A stretch of DNA of 64,000 nucleotides, taken from positions 3,348,001 through 3,412,000 of the forward strand of contig CM031562.1 in NCBI GenBank assembly GCA_018466975.1, in the 5' to 3' direction. The DNA comes from Sparassis latifolia. Lineage: Eukaryota > Basidiomycota > Agaricomycetes > Polyporales > Sparassidaceae. A model generated the notes under the pieces. The model was not told the origin of the DNA and searched no databases. It saw only the letters and a program-made list of their open reading frames with translations. Within the stretch, counting starts at the first letter, position 1. Each line of letters opens with the position of its first letter. Positions 8,776 through 22,038 of the stretch are shown piece after piece. The position numbers and the translations under genes were made by a program.

Positions 8776-11700
8776 GGCTGTGGATGTGAGAGAGAGACTG
8801 TGAGAATGAGAGCGGGTTCAGAACATGGGGATTTTCAGAGCATAGATATCAAAGCCACGCGAGCAGGGACAGGACCAAACTGGAAGAGTCTCGGGGTCAC
8901 CCCGTAGACACAGATGCGCAGATGCGATCTGCTAGAACCCACCCACCGGAAAATTTTCAGCACGCCTGACAAATATCAGAAGAGAATTCCAAACCCTCGT
9001 CCGCCCGCTCGGGTATGTACTTCGCGGAAGAAACACTCGCCTCGTCTCTGGTCGTATTTTGCAGCCGTGCGCACTTGTTTCGCTCCTCCAGTGAGCTCTG
9101 ATGTCGGTCCGTGGTCTGTGAACATGCACAAAGTCTTCGAGTTCCTATCAACCGCGTTACGAATGTTGAAATACCTGGGAGCGGCAACTGCCTCCGCGAT
9201 TACCTAACCGAATCCTCGCGGCGGCCGTTGCCGCAAACCTCGGACCCGCATATTTCCTTACCCGGACATCTATCTCACGTTCTCCTAGACGCCCATCCCT
9301 CATCGAAGATTCGCCACCGATCTTGCTAGTAGCCGCCATTCTGGGCCAGTGCCTCAATTCCAGCGCGGAAACTCCTTGCAAGTCCTATCGACGTATCGTT
9401 TCCCCATTACTACAGAGGGACTTTACCTGGTCTGTGCGCACTCGCGGACTCCAACCGAGATTCCTGCGCAGAAGTGGTTCGACGGCGCGGCTGTTCCGCT
9501 CCATTCAATCTGCATCATGTCTCTCCTCGAGAACGTTCGCGCTTATATCCGTGGATGCCACCTCCTTCTACTTCTCCTGCTCTGGTCACGATTTCGCGCA
9601 ACGGCTGCTCAATCTCTGTATAAACACATTTCGCCTTAGGGTGGCCCAAGACTGTATGTTCTATTCTCTCACGTACTCCCAGGACAGGCTACCTGCATCA
9701 TCTCTGACTCTACAAATTACATGATTGCAGCGACTGGTACCCAACCTGGATGTACGCCCTCGAGGAATATCCCGACCAACCTTCTTGCTTCTCCCATCAG
9801 GTTGGTCCAGTCTCCGCCTTTCGGGGACAGAGACTTTACCTTCGAGCAGATCATGCGACTTTGACTTCGACCTGGCCAGGCGCACCCACGAGTACGTATA
9901 TTCACCCCTTCTGTAACTACTCCGCCGCCTGGATGACGCCATGTACCCGAGCACGGAGTTCCCGGTGCGTCCCAATGGACACGCCGGCGAGGCTTCGCGA
10001 GCGGACCGCAAGGCTGCCATTCGCGCGCTGGGAGCTAGCAGCATCTCTGTGATCTCCGCTTCGTTTCTCCTGAGGCACGCTCGCTACTAGAAGCTCCTAC
10101 ACGAATCGCCGCCCGAGCCGCTCACTTCGGCATGCCAGGGCAGCGTTTGTTTTCCCTGGACGACCTTCGCGTGAATGTTGGCTGGCAGATGCGGCGAATG
10201 GAAATGACGGACTCCTTTTGACAGGACGCATGGGCAGCCTCGGCGCGATCTGCGCTTTTAATGAGGCCCAATATCAAGTATTTGCGAGTTTACAGCATGG
10301 CAGCAATGTTGCGGGAAAGAACCAGAATACCGCTCATCCCAACAATGCGGAAGCAGCAGACCTATGTCTGGATTGCTGAATCAAAACTCAACTCTACACG
10401 CCGTCCTCCAGGGCTGCGATTGTGGAGTGCGAAGCCCGGATCCATGTTCTTCTACACCCGCGTGTGTTTTGCCTAAGACGGATCTACAGGGACTCTGTGG
10501 AGCACGCTGTGGACGTAGGTTTGGTGGAGGTGCGTTCTGCATTTGCCGGAGGGAGAGCTTTCTGCCGGACGCCCCTACCCGCGAAAGACAATTAGATTGG
10601 TCCGTGCGAATTCCTACGGCGGCATCTAGCTCCCCTTTTTTCCGCTCTCTCGTACGGAAAAATATGACTCGCCCAGTTTGCTATCTCGCTCTTCAACTAT
10701 ATAGCTCCGTCTTCAGCCCAGGAGTATCCGCGTCAGTCTGGAGCGCCACCTGGACATATTGTGTTGACAGGAGTACTTGAGCTGGTCTCCTTGTCCCTGC
10801 CTTCTCTTCAGGGTCTTCACCTGTGCACTTGCATCACGCAACCATCACCTCATCGATAACTGCTGTGGATGTGCGCGTCCCGTTTCCATAGTGTTTCCAT
10901 TCCAACGAACGAAGTCTCCACTATCTCCCCCCAGACGCCCTTCCCTCTTTCCATCCGCATCAGCTGCTCACCGGATACTCAGCCGCAAAACCACTCTGGT
11001 ATCGTAGCTCGAGGTTTGTTCCGTCATTGCGAATGGTCTGTACCGGACGTGCTTATGAATGCGCTTGCATGTAGGAAATGAGCCTTCCTTTCGTTGGCAC
11101 CCGCGGCAGCCTCTAAGTTTTAACTTTCATACCATCGCTCCTCGAGCATGCCCGGAGCCGGTGCGCTTATCGTACCTTGCCAATCTTACCTAGAGCGACC
11201 TGCCGGCATATGCCCGATAGTGTTCTCGTGGCGCCCTTCTGTTCCGTCCTGTTCTGTACTTTTCCGCTGTGTTCGCAGGACCCTGCACGATCCCTCCACG
11301 TCGCGGTTTAGGGTTTTGGGGCGCAACCCATATTCACCCGCGCAGAGTGTCGGCTCCTCGGAGGAGACTAGCGTCGCTTCTGTGCCATCTGTAGGGGCTC
11401 GAACATGTCAAACATGGCGCTCGCGATAGGTAGGTTCAGGTCTCTGTTTGGTGCGACTCCGAGCATGACTCAGCGTTGGCAAACAAGCCGTCACTGAGTG
11501 CACTTCGCTCGGCGCACACGCTTGCTCAGCCAGCATTGATCAATTGATGCTGTACATACCTATGTCTCTCCGGACGTTGTCTCGCTCCGCAGACTATACC
11601 AGAGGCAGGGAACTGTGTAATTATGGCGTTAGATGTGTCCAGATGAGAACTCTCACCCTCGTATGCGATCTCCAGCCACTCGTTGACATGGAAAACGCGC

Positions 11701-14512
11701 TCCCATTTTATATCGCTTGTTCTCCGCGGCATGGCAGGCCTTCCGGGTACCTCCGTCTACAAATGCCACCTTTCCATATGTCGGTTCGAGAAAACCACAG
11801 AAGATGGGAAGTGTGACCACAATGCCGAACGCTTCGGAACTAATTCCTGATCCTCAATGTCAAACCACAAGGGGTATACAATGCAGCGATGTTGTAAGTT
11901 GCACTAGTACCAGCGCTGGTGATTTGACAGCGGTGAGCGAAGAGCGCATCCCATCTCATGTACTGGTGGAGCCCAAAGGGGGAGGGCAGCGCCACTATAG
12001 TCTCAGGTGAGCGTCAGACGCTGTCATGGTGCCATGGTCTGTGGGAATTTACGTGTGCACGCCGCCGTCTGGTAGGTGAACATACAGTTGGTTCGCGAGC
12101 GAGATATGACGGTTGCAGCGACTCGAGGCGGTCGTCGGTGATGGCCTGGAGAACCGTGGCGTGTCGAACCGCTTTTCCAGAAAAATGTCGCGAAGGGGAC
12201 ATGGGAGAGACCTGCAAGATGCAGTGCGTGATTGGCTCGCCCAGGGCTAACGCTATCTGAGCTGACCTGTGCCAGAACGTCTGAATTTTCGCGGTAAGAT
12301 CTTCTTCAGGCTGCACTATTGCGTCCGTACATTGTGGACTCCACCGGGGTCGGTAACTCTGGAAGAAGTTATAACTCAGCGATTAGGAGCAGAGGTCTCG
12401 GGAATCCACTGGTCTTTGTCGTTAGAATGGTTGCTGGTCGTCCTCGAAATACTGGCTGGTCCTCGCAGTGTCTGCCCCTTCATCTGTCGCAATCAATTAC
12501 GGAATTAGGTTTTGCTCTGATCGGCATACTCGGTGTAATCATATCGCACTGCAGGTATATCCCATTATATCCCATTCCGTATCCGTCTCATCTGCTGTCG
12601 TTTCTTTGTGCCTAGGCTCATTCAAGTAGTTTCTTGCCTATAGACGGGGTGACGGGTGATAGATTTCCATCTAGAGTCGTGCTTCCTTGTTCCGAAGCTG
12701 TTCCGCCGCGTGGAAGAACGGTGACAGCTGCAGTGGAAACACAATACTGTGTGCTGATCCCATTGATCATGAATGTAGTATCAAACTCACTCGGATAGTA
12801 ATGCGTGCGACGACGTGTGCGTTCGGTTTGATTAGGTGATCTGCTCGGCCGCTGTAAACGTCCGTCTGTCAGTTTGACTTCGTTGTTCAATGACAGATCG
12901 ATCCACCTTCCTGTGCTATACATAGAGATATTGCGGCCGCAGCTGGCAGGACTCGAGTTCAGCATGTTTGAGCAGCTTGGATGGTTCTAGGAAGTTACGT
13001 CTCTCGTCCCATATCATGTTCATGGCACGCTGGCACGTCAAATATACATCAGACAGGTACGTACGTGCTCTGATATCCAAAGGGCCGGGCCTCGTCTGAT
13101 CACTCAGCACCTGGAAAGCAATGGGAATTTACGGACACCGGAGCGGAGCTAAGTCAGCCCGCAACGCGATCGTCGCTCGGTCAGTCGTCGCCCATCCGCT
13201 CCGCTAGATGCAGGAGTATTCTCGCATACCTGTGCTGCATTCTCCATCCCTGCGTTCTCTGTTGCACATTGGTACTGAATTATTCGTGGATATGGAGTGA
13301 GTGCTCTTCGTACACTGCCTGCCGAGTTCCTCCTCCACATTGCTACAACATGCTCTGTTCTCTTGACTGCGGGACGACTCCAGTGTGATTGCTCCAAGGC
13401 GCACACGGGCAATCCCCGATTTTCCAGCTGCCCATTGTTTACTCTTGTTCAAGTCACCACTAATGACATGATTTATTATAGGACCACCTGACAGCTGAAG
13501 CTGCCAAGGAACTTGGGTTGTAGCACTTGACCATGAAGCCGTCAGCTCAGACGATGAATGTCCGACGTTTATTCGCTGAGCTTTTTGGCCCTGCCCTCCA
13601 GAAATTGATTACTGTGTGCTGCCCTTCATCAGGTGTTCACGCCATTACGCGGTGACACCTTTTGTCTAGCTCAGATCAATATTCTAGCATGAAGCTAACC
13701 CAAGAATTTGGCTGCCGCGATTGCCAGGTATAAAATCGGCCAATCCAGAATTCCTCCATCTCGCGCCCTCCGAACACGGCGCTCTACCTCAGATATTATT
13801 TCAACGGCACCTTCCTACCGAATAGCACATTGTAGCACGTTCTCAATGTGGGCTTGAGGAATTTCCTGAGTTCATGTGTCCTTGCGCAATCGTTCCTTTG
13901 GTGCGACTACAAGGTATGTGCGGCCGCTGTTCATATGCACATGTAACAGAGGTTCTGTGCTGCTCGAGATGAATTGTCGACTCAAAGTCGCATCTGCACC
14001 ATCAGACAGACGGAAATTGTGCAAGACGGTCAGTGCCGCTGCCACGAGTCGCAGAGTGCTGATATCTTCCCAGAAATATTGACCCACCATTTAGCAGCGG
14101 TGCCCATTGAATTTCTTTGATTACAAACCTTGACCGCGAGACAGAACATTGGAGAGATTGTGTACGCTGAATTGAAGTATAACATTGTGCATAGCATAGC
14201 AAACTTGGTCCAAGTCATTTGAAAAGTTCAATGCTGTTGATACGTCGCATATTTCACCCTCAAGGTCCACGTCATGGTTGTTCGACATCTAATCACGGTA
14301 CGCGGTTTAATAGTCTCATATCGTTGTGGGTTCCCTTTAAACCCTGCGGGATCAGGGTGAGAAACTAACGAAAATGGGCAATCAAAGAAAGCTCACCGCT
14401 AGTAGGAGTCGACATTGCTTCACGCATTCTGCGTGGGTATGACGTGTATCTTCACAGAGTTCATATCCGCTTCAGCCACTCCTTCGAGCGAGGACCACGT
14501 AAACGCATGTAA
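8776..14512. other. Long region without a supported gene
   Basis: About 5.7 kb with only short open frames. The plus strand from about 8900 to 11450 is C/T-rich and stop-rich and resembles a long 5' leader or a noncoding transcript running away from the transcription factor gene; a run MSLLENVRAY followed by a Leu stretch at 9517 is the best short ORF there. On the minus strand, fragments at 11526-11732, 12014-12316, 12618-12965, 12916-13110 and 13872-14218 have some protein-like composition and possible splice sites, but I recognise no domain and could not join them into one gene. A degraded gene is possible. Confidence 0.5.
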
Positions 14513-15941
14513 TCACTTCCCGAACCACTGCAGATTCTTCTTCGATATTTTCGTATGCGTGCGGACGTGGATCTCCCGAAGTGTGTTCGGAGAACGAGAC
14601 CCATCGGAAGGACGGTTTGATTTTCGACTACCGCGCATCTCCACAATACGGCGAAGGACATGAAGGGAAAATTCGCTCTCTGGTAAATCTCCAACCCGAC
14701 CAAAGTGGGGAAAGGCCAAAAGTCTGCCGAATTGTACCCACCGCTAGGCGCCTTACTCATAGTTCGGATGAATTCACTGATGGGCAGACAGATATCGATG
14801 AACTGAACGCAACCAAAGGGAGCAACATGCCAGTGTTCCATACGAAGATCTGCATCGAAGGATTCCAGCCGAACAGTGTGCAGTGATGGAAAATGGACCG
14901 ACCGGTTGACAATGACTCGGTCTGTATACTGGCGTGAATTCGAACAAGAAGTCGTCTTCGGGGATGTTCGACAATGTTAGATAGGCCAACAGAGGTGCCT
15001 CCATCACATCGAGGAATGGCCATATTGCGACTGAAGGCATCGACTCGAAGGCAAGTTCTTCGAGCGCTACCAAGCGCAGTCGTGGCTCCGGAGACAAAAT
15101 TAAAACTCTCTCCCACCCCTTCAGATAAAGCCGACGCAGATGCTGATGATGATGCAGCTTCTGGACGAATACATAGGGGTATAGATGCGCTTTCGGGCTT
15201 GGGGCCTCAAACTCCAGCTTTTCCAGCAGGTGAGCCTTTGGTGGATAACCGAGTCAGCTCCTTCGATGAAGCCACCGAAGACAATGCTAGATACCACAGC
15301 TTTGGTGCAGAGAATGTAGCGGGAACTGTCACTGGAGTGGAGTTGCACTCATTGCATCCAATCGTCAACTCTTCTAAGCCTCTCGCGGGCTTCTGTAATA
15401 TAAGCAATGCCGTTCTCATTGACTCCGCGATGTGAGTATAGATGTCCAGAGACCGCCATCTTTCGATGCAGGGTAGAAGGACAGTCATCACCCGAGAAAC
15501 CAACACATATTCCGTAGCTCTAGTGCATCCCAGCGGTGCACCGCCAAGCACCACGACGAAGATGTCAAGCATTCGTTTGCGAGAGCGTGCGAGAAATGTT
15601 TATAGGAGGGCTAGCGAAGGGTCTGCATCTAGGGAGACAAAGATGGTGATCCATAGCACGGAGGTATCAAGGGCAATACCCCGCCATTATCTGCAAACCG
15701 AGGCAACGCGAATGGAAAATGGAAGACTATCCTCCTCGGGTTGAATCTCCATTCCAGTTACAAAGATAGCTTGTAACATCTATCCGGGGATACGATGGAT
15801 AGGAGAGCACCTGACTGCGACTTCTTCACGATGTGCGACCAGTCGGTTAAGGAAAGTCTGTAATTCGGCCAATTGCCGTGTCTTCGCTTCGATCGCGCAG
15901 CTAAGTACTTTGAGGTCTTCGCAACATAGCAATTCCTCCAT
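14513..15941 (-). pseudogene. F-box/LRR-like protein, decayed by stops and frame breaks
   Basis: From ATG 15941 one frame reads like an Agaricomycete F-box protein: a short coiled N-terminus, the F-box (SPIHRIP then MLQAIF), VCR then WRGIALDTSVLW, and LDADPSLALL then TFLARSRKRMLDIF. It is interrupted by three in-frame stops at 15782-15780 (TAG), 15689-15687 (TAA) and 15602-15600 (TAA). Similarity continues to about 15207, then changes frame through LEELAFESMP near 15050 and ends with NTLREIHVRTHTKI near 14550, which parallels the C-terminus of the neighbouring intact F-box gene. F-box proteins are substrate adaptors of SCF ubiquitin ligases. This copy cannot make a full protein. Confidence 0.75.
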
Positions 15942-16566
15942 GCTGTTTTCGACGTTTTTTCACTCATCTTGTGCGAGCTATCTCATGAGCAATGGCTCGA
16001 CAACAGGGGAATCGTGATGAAACGCTCACCAGCTGCTTGCCGAGACTGTGGGGATGTCATGAGGATTAAAAAAAGTAATAATATGGCGTATCGATCCGGA
16101 GAAATATCCAACAACCTATGTATCGGTAGGCCAATGTAAACGTTTACGCAGATCCCTACGGTAACGTAGATGTTAACGACGTCATCGGCATTAAAGAGTG
16201 AAAAGTGGCTTATTCGCTTCAAACAAGAAAGGGCTCGCCTTGGGAAACAGAAAGAATCTCTGGCTTATGTCTGGCACTTTGAACAGTGCTCAGCTCTGAC
16301 GGTGGCCCAATTAATAGCCGCATCGTGTTCCACACGAGGCTCAGCCACACGTTTATTTGGCTGCTGCGAGATCAGAGGCTGCAGCATAATAAGTGCAAAC
16401 AATGCTCCCCTCGGTTCGTCCAGACTAGGCTATTAGGAAGTCTAAACATATAGTAATAAGATGAAAAATATGACGGTAATTTCCCCTCCGTAATGGTGAC
16501 TACAGAGTCTTCTTGGTTATTCATAAGCTAAATATGTACGGCAAGACATAATGTCGACAAAGATCC
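15942..16566. other. Spacer between two F-box genes
   Basis: No supported gene. A minus-strand ORF of 79 codons at 15983-16222 has a hydrophobic stretch but no recognisable domain, and no convincing splice partner. It may be part of the promoter region of the decayed F-box copy. Confidence 0.4.
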
Positions 16567-18041
16567 TCAGAATCGACAAAAAATTGTGACCGAACCATCT
16601 AACCTCACATCTACCACGTCATCTGTGACCCACTCGAACAACTGCAAGTTCCGTTCAAACCAATCGCGGTCCTCTTGGGGTATCTCCCGGAGCGTTTGAA
16701 CACGAATCTCTTCGATCACGGAGGGACTTTCGAAACTGGTATGTATGGGGGAGACTTTACTCGCTCTCTGGCGCACTTCAACCACATGTCGAAGCCAACG
16801 AGGGAGACTCCAGCTTCGCTCTGGATGTCTAGGCGCACCATCCGCGGGAAGTTCCCGTAAGTACCTGGGCTTCCCCGAGATGTTACCCGGATAAGCTCAT
16901 CGAGTCGGCCGCCGCATCCTACAAAATGCACGACTTCAAAAGGGTACGCAATCTCTCCGAAGACCTCGATCTTGACACCAGAGGACAGCTTGGACAGCGT
17001 GAGGCTGGGTGAGGACGGGAAGTAGGCTAAGTCATCTTGATCTATGAGCGGGTAGCTTTGATGGACATCCAGGTTAATACACCTAATTGCAGATAGAACG
17101 GGAGCGTGGATTATTGCCAAGAGAGTGACGACCTCCTCGAGCGGCATATCCTCGAATGTAAACTCCTTTAACGACTGCAATTCGACCTTTTCAACATGGG
17201 TTTGCAGCGTCATCAGTTCGAATTGAGAGCCAATGAGATGGATACAAGTAAGAAGCCTAAGGGAGTGGAACCTCTTCATGAAATCCGATGCCTCCCGCCC
17301 AAAGGGCAAGCTATCGTCAGTTGCCAACACCTTCTCCAGAGCTGGGAAGGTGCCGAGATCGAGATCGGCCATGAACTCGAGTGTAGACCGCAATTCTAAC
17401 GTACACAGCTGTGGGGCGCGAAAGTTAGAACCGATGAGTGGCAGTAAAGGATAGGGAGAGATGTCAAGAGAACTGATGGGGTCCACGATGACCAAGTGTC
17501 GTAATGAACGAGCGCAGCCTTGCCACTGCAACGAGGGTAAGCATTTTCGTGCCAGGTCGACGATGTCAGCCGAAATGGTGATAGACCACCACGCTTCAAG
17601 ATGTTCGACCAGCAACTTCATGACATCGCATGCTAGCGTTGTCAGAGCATGCATGTCCGTAAGTGTAATTGTCCGATCGACCTCTTCCTTGCGCCGGACG
17701 ACGAGGGTCAGTTGCCGATTGCAAGATCGCTCAAGGAACAACGGGAGAGGGTTTGGAGAACGGAGACCGTCCAGGACCAAAACGAGGGACGTCCAAAGCG
17801 AGGAAGTGTTGAGTGCGACGTGCCGCCATGACCGAGAAACAGAGGCCACGCAAAGCGCAGTATAAAACTGCTCATGAGGTGCATCGTTTCTCCAAGACTC
17901 AAAAATGACGCGCATCACATCCTCCGGGATGCGGTCAATCGGTACACGCGCCGTCGAGCTCGCATCATTTCGAGAGAGTCCAAGTCCGAGTGAATCTGTA
18001 TCACAAGTATCCGTCGCAGTCATGTTGTCTGTATAGTTCAA
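16567..18041 (-). CDS. F-box domain protein
   Basis: Probable substrate adaptor of an SCF E3 ubiquitin ligase. The frame from ATG 18041 is open for 441 codons to 16716. The F-box lies at about residues 33-80 (VPIDRIPEDVMRVIFESW, then VSRSWRHVALNTSSLW), followed by a long leucine-rich-like region typical of the very large Agaricomycete F-box family. After about 16745 the family C-terminus (SPSVIEEIRVQTL ... DRDWFERN ... DVVDVRLD, stop at 16567) continues in another frame. Either a weak 50-nt intron (donor GTGGTT near 16784, acceptor CCAG near 16735) joins them, or a frameshift has occurred. I extend the gene to 16567 because that tail is clearly family sequence. Substrates are unknown; the decayed paralogue lies next to it. 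Confidence 0.8.
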
Positions 18042-18458
18042 AGCGATCAGAAAAGAGTCAGAGTCAGCAAATTCTTGTAAAAGATAGCCAAAGTATCATA
18101 CAAGCGTGTTTTGTGCTGTACGATTGTCCTCTGAGGTGTTATGCGACGAGGGGTGCCGGTGATGTTGAACTAATGTTGAGCTTCGCCACATTCTGGGCGA
18201 CCAATTCACGTGCGACGCGTTTGGGGCGCCAGCCAAATATCTGCAAATCGATTCGGTGGCTGATACTTCTCCGCTTGCGTCCAAACTCCCTCAGTGCTTG
18301 TTGCGCTCCTTCCATCCGGCGTATCAGACGTCTCGAGGAGTAAGCATGCAGTATATCGTATAACAACCCCTCCAATGTTATTTACAGCAGATTCTGGGGT
18401 AAATCCCAATCATCGCTTCTGGCCATTCCCGTTGAGAGGGCCATGACCGCGCAAAGAT

Positions 18459-21400
18459 ATGGCTTCAAGCACGAATTCTAAGCGACAGAATACCCTTACC
18501 TCTCTCAGCCCATACCCAAAGCCTACTATAAGCGTTGAGGAGTGGGAGGCGAAGGCACCGCTGAGCGACCCTGAGGCGCGCAGCGTGAATCTCGTGAAGA
18601 AGGCCAGCGAGCGTAGCTCGTTGCCATCTAAGGTATGTCATTCCCTCACTTCAATTTCCAGACCTCCCAACAACTAGAAGTTAAGTCCAGCGTAGATGAA
18701 TCTGCATCGTCTTCGCGGCCGTCAACCCCGACCGTTCGTAATAAATTAGCCTTCGGATCTCGTCCCTCAACACCCAACCCGTTGACCGCATCGCGTTCTC
18801 AACCCTCACATTTACATGCGCTCCATCCAAAGCAGCCCATCCAGACGCCACAACAATACTACGATTGGTTCGCTCTCATAGACAGGTCCGTCACGCACAG
18901 CCAAGAAGCTCACTTCCGTGCGCATCTGGCAGGTGTCGCAGAGCATCTTGACACTTGTGATGGGCTCGTGCAGCGAATCGACGAGGTAGATCAGGCCTTG
19001 GAAACTATGCTGCAAGAGTGGAGGAGCGTGGAGGACGGCGGGAAAAGTCTCAAGGATGCTTGTGAACAACTCCTTGAGGAACGAGTGTGTAATGCTTTGC
19101 AACCGTGTGTATCAATATACTGAAGTACCACGCAGGACCGGCTCATCAGCATGATGGAAGCGATTGGTGAGAGGCTGGATTACTTCCAGGAGCTCGAGCA
19201 TGCCACGCGCATGTTGAATTCCCCTGGAGATTCGCTGGTACTGCAGACAGACTTCCTGTATATGGTCGAGCGCGTGGATATCTGCATTGATTACCTGAAG
19301 ACACACGTAAGCACCGCTTCATCTCCCCTGGTAGTTGCTACTGACTGCTCGGCAGCGCCATTTCCGCGAAGCAGAGATTTACCTCCTACGATTCCAGCAA
19401 TGCATGACTAGGGCGATGACGCTGATCAAGATGTACTTCGTTGGATCCCTACGTGCGCTGACGCAGGACGTGTCGAGGCGTATGTCCGAAAAGGCATGGC
19501 AGAAATAACATGTTTTATTGCACTTGACCTCTGATCATGCTTGTTCAGGATGTCTCAGCGACAGCACAGATGCATCTTCTGTACACGCGTTTCAATTCAG
19601 TTTCGTCACAGCTAGCACCGTTACTGGCAGAGCTCGAGCGCCGAGCGCAGGTGCACCCTGAAGAGCTCTCTGCGCTGCTGTCAGAATGTCATACGGCGTA
19701 TTTTGCTGCACGTAAGAGCCTGCTTGTGGGCAGGTTAGTGGAAGAGATTAGGGGATTGGACCCAACCAGGACGGAACTCGTGGAATTGGTGGGTTGTAGA
19801 GTACCGCGTCATCCGAGGCTTGCTGACAATATCTTGCGCGCAGACCAGAGCCGGATGTAGCTATCTGAAGCAACTCTGCACGGACGAGTTCAACCTCTTC
19901 CGTTCGTTTTTCAACTCGGGCGAAGAGCAGCTCTAGTGCGTTACGTGTTCAGCTCCCCTATAGCATTCCCTGACCCCACCCAGCCAGTACCTGGAAAACC
20001 TCTGTGACTACCTATACGACGACCTCCGTCCACGTATCCTGCATGAGCCGCGTTTAACTGCGCTTTGCGAAGTATGCACAGTGCTGCAGGCGCTGATGGT
20101 CCTCGACGTACCTCTGCCGGAGGGGACTCAGATGAGGAGACGGACGAGCTTCTACTGGACCTCGAGCATCGCCCCCGCAGGAAGAAGCTTGGTCTGCGGA
20201 TGCTGCACATCAGCCACCTGCTGGAGATGGTACTCCAAGACGCACAGACACGGTTATTTTTCAAAGCACAAGCAGTCATTCAGTCTGATGTACGGTATTA
20301 TGTGTCTAAGCCTGAGGACCTCGCATATCCCGACAAACTTGTAGGTTCGTACGATTTTACCTTCGGATTCTGGTTGGTACTGATAGGCGCGAACAGCAGC
20401 GAGGAAGCCTGTGTCAAATATGGAGGGGGGTACCGTAGAGAAGGAGAGCGTGAGCGAGCTGTTCAAGTTGAAGTCTATGGACAAGCAAGATACGTGGTAC
20501 CCCACTCTGCGTACGACCGTTTGGGTGCTATCGCAACTGCATGAATTCGTGAAGGTGGGTCTACGTTTGAGGACGTACTGGCTTTTCGATGCTCACGCAT
20601 CTCTAGCCCGCTATCTTTGATGATATCGCACAGGAGGCAGTTACGCTTTGCAGACAATCCCTTGTCAGCGCTTCTGAGACGCTCCGCTCAAAACATGTAC
20701 CTCCATCTTCTACTCAATCAGCTTTTTCGCCGTCGGCTGTCACTCTGGACTCACATCTGTTTCTCGTGCGTCACTTGCTCATCCTCAAGGAGATTGTGCA
20801 GAGTCTCGATCTTGAACAAAGAAGTCCAGACAAGCTCCTCGACTTCTCAGCAGTAACCGGTATGTCGCTACCTTCTCGTATCATCCATCTTAGCATGCAT
20901 TCATCACGATTTGTGGGCAGATACCCTGGCGTCGATGCTTGAGAGGACCTCAGCTCTGCTCCCTACGGCTCTGTTTGCCTCCCTCGGAATGCCCCGAGAC
21001 GAGAATATGTCCGACATCCGGCAGGTAAGATCTATCTATGTTCTCCTTCACAGATCACCTCTGTTACCTATTGTCTCACCGTGACCGGCAGGGCATCGAC
21101 CAGGAGCTGAAACGCGCCTGCGAAGACGTGATTACAGCGGGCGCCGACAGCATCGTCGGGCCCGTCCGCGCCTTCTATGACCGCGTGGGGACCATTGTCC
21201 GGCTGAACTCTGCGAACCCGTCGTCGGAACTGCAGCAGCTGACTACGAAGCTGTGGGCGATGCCGGGCACTGCACAATCGCTGCTGGACTCATTCCGCGC
21301 TGCGTGCGTGAATGAGCCGCCGAAGATCCTAGCGCGGCTGCGGTTGTACCTCGAGGACGAGCGCACCGTGCTCGTGCTCGCTGGGCACATCTGCGACAAG

Positions 21401-21616
21401 GTGTGCGCGGACTACCGCCGCTGGGCAGAGATGGCGAAGATGATGTTCGGCGGAGTCGTCGTACCACCGCCGGTGGAGGAGATCAGACAGTTGCTTCTTT
21501 CTGCGGGTCGTTGGGATCAGCCGTCGACTCCCCCTCACGGCAGAGAGGCATCGCCGGCTGGTCAAGGCGAAGCAGCATCCCCACCTAGCGGGGTTCGAGG
21601 GCAAGTGGGGAGATAA
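18459..21616 (+). CDS. COG3: Conserved oligomeric Golgi complex subunit 3
   Basis: COG3/Sec34 is a lobe A subunit of the COG tethering complex for retrograde vesicles at the Golgi. Start at 18459 (MASSTNSKRQ). The Sec34-like N-terminal part (YYDWFALIDRS to LLEE, 18850-19085) is followed by the coiled region DRLISMMEAIGERLDYFQELE, then exons with RHFREAEIYLLRFQQC, YLENLCDYLYDDLRPRI, LHISHLLEMVLQDAQTRLFFKAQ, DLAYPDKL, TWYPTLRTTVWVLSQL, and the C-terminal RVGTIVRLNS block ending at 21616. About ten introns of 30-60 nt. Near 20122-20125 the frame changes within a GGGG run: one extra G would keep LPEG joined to DSDEETDEL. No intron of suitable length fits cleanly there. This is either an assembly homopolymer error or a real lesion. 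Length of about 880 residues is usual. Confidence 0.92.
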
Positions 21617-22038
21617 GAGCACGTGGAGATTCGAGGGGAAGCGAAGAAGTAAGAGCAGCTGGCGACCCGAGAGCGAGTGGAGATGTCAAACCAAACGGAG
21701 ACTCGAAGGCTGGTTCAAAAGCAGGCTCAAATAGCAGCTCGCAGCGCGCCCGCGGCTAATTATACAGGTAGTGGGTATATATATTGCAGGGACCTATACG
21801 CTACAGAGACCATAACCAAACGAGACAGACTGGAACTGACTTAGATGACTAGTAGTAGTACGTGTGTCGTCCCAAAGTCCTCACTCCGCGCAAAGCGCGA
21901 ACCAAAGTACTTGTCCCGCTGAGGAGTGACGCGTTCGTGGTTTCCGTTCCTTCGTTTCTCTGCCATTATCAGGGCCGCCCAGCGCCCTGCGCTCGTACAT
22001 GTATCGTGAGATGAGGTGCGAAACCGTCTCTGATGTGT
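21617..22038. other. Intergenic, 3' of COG3
   Basis: No gene supported. It contains the presumed COG3 3' UTR, an AT-rich stretch with TATATATATT near 21776, and the 3' end of the convergent gene at 22039. Confidence 0.4.

Noticed and set aside
20065..20081. Two overlapping ORFs in COG3 as separate genes
   Set aside because: Both carry consecutive COG3 segments; the overlap is explained by the frame break in the G run.
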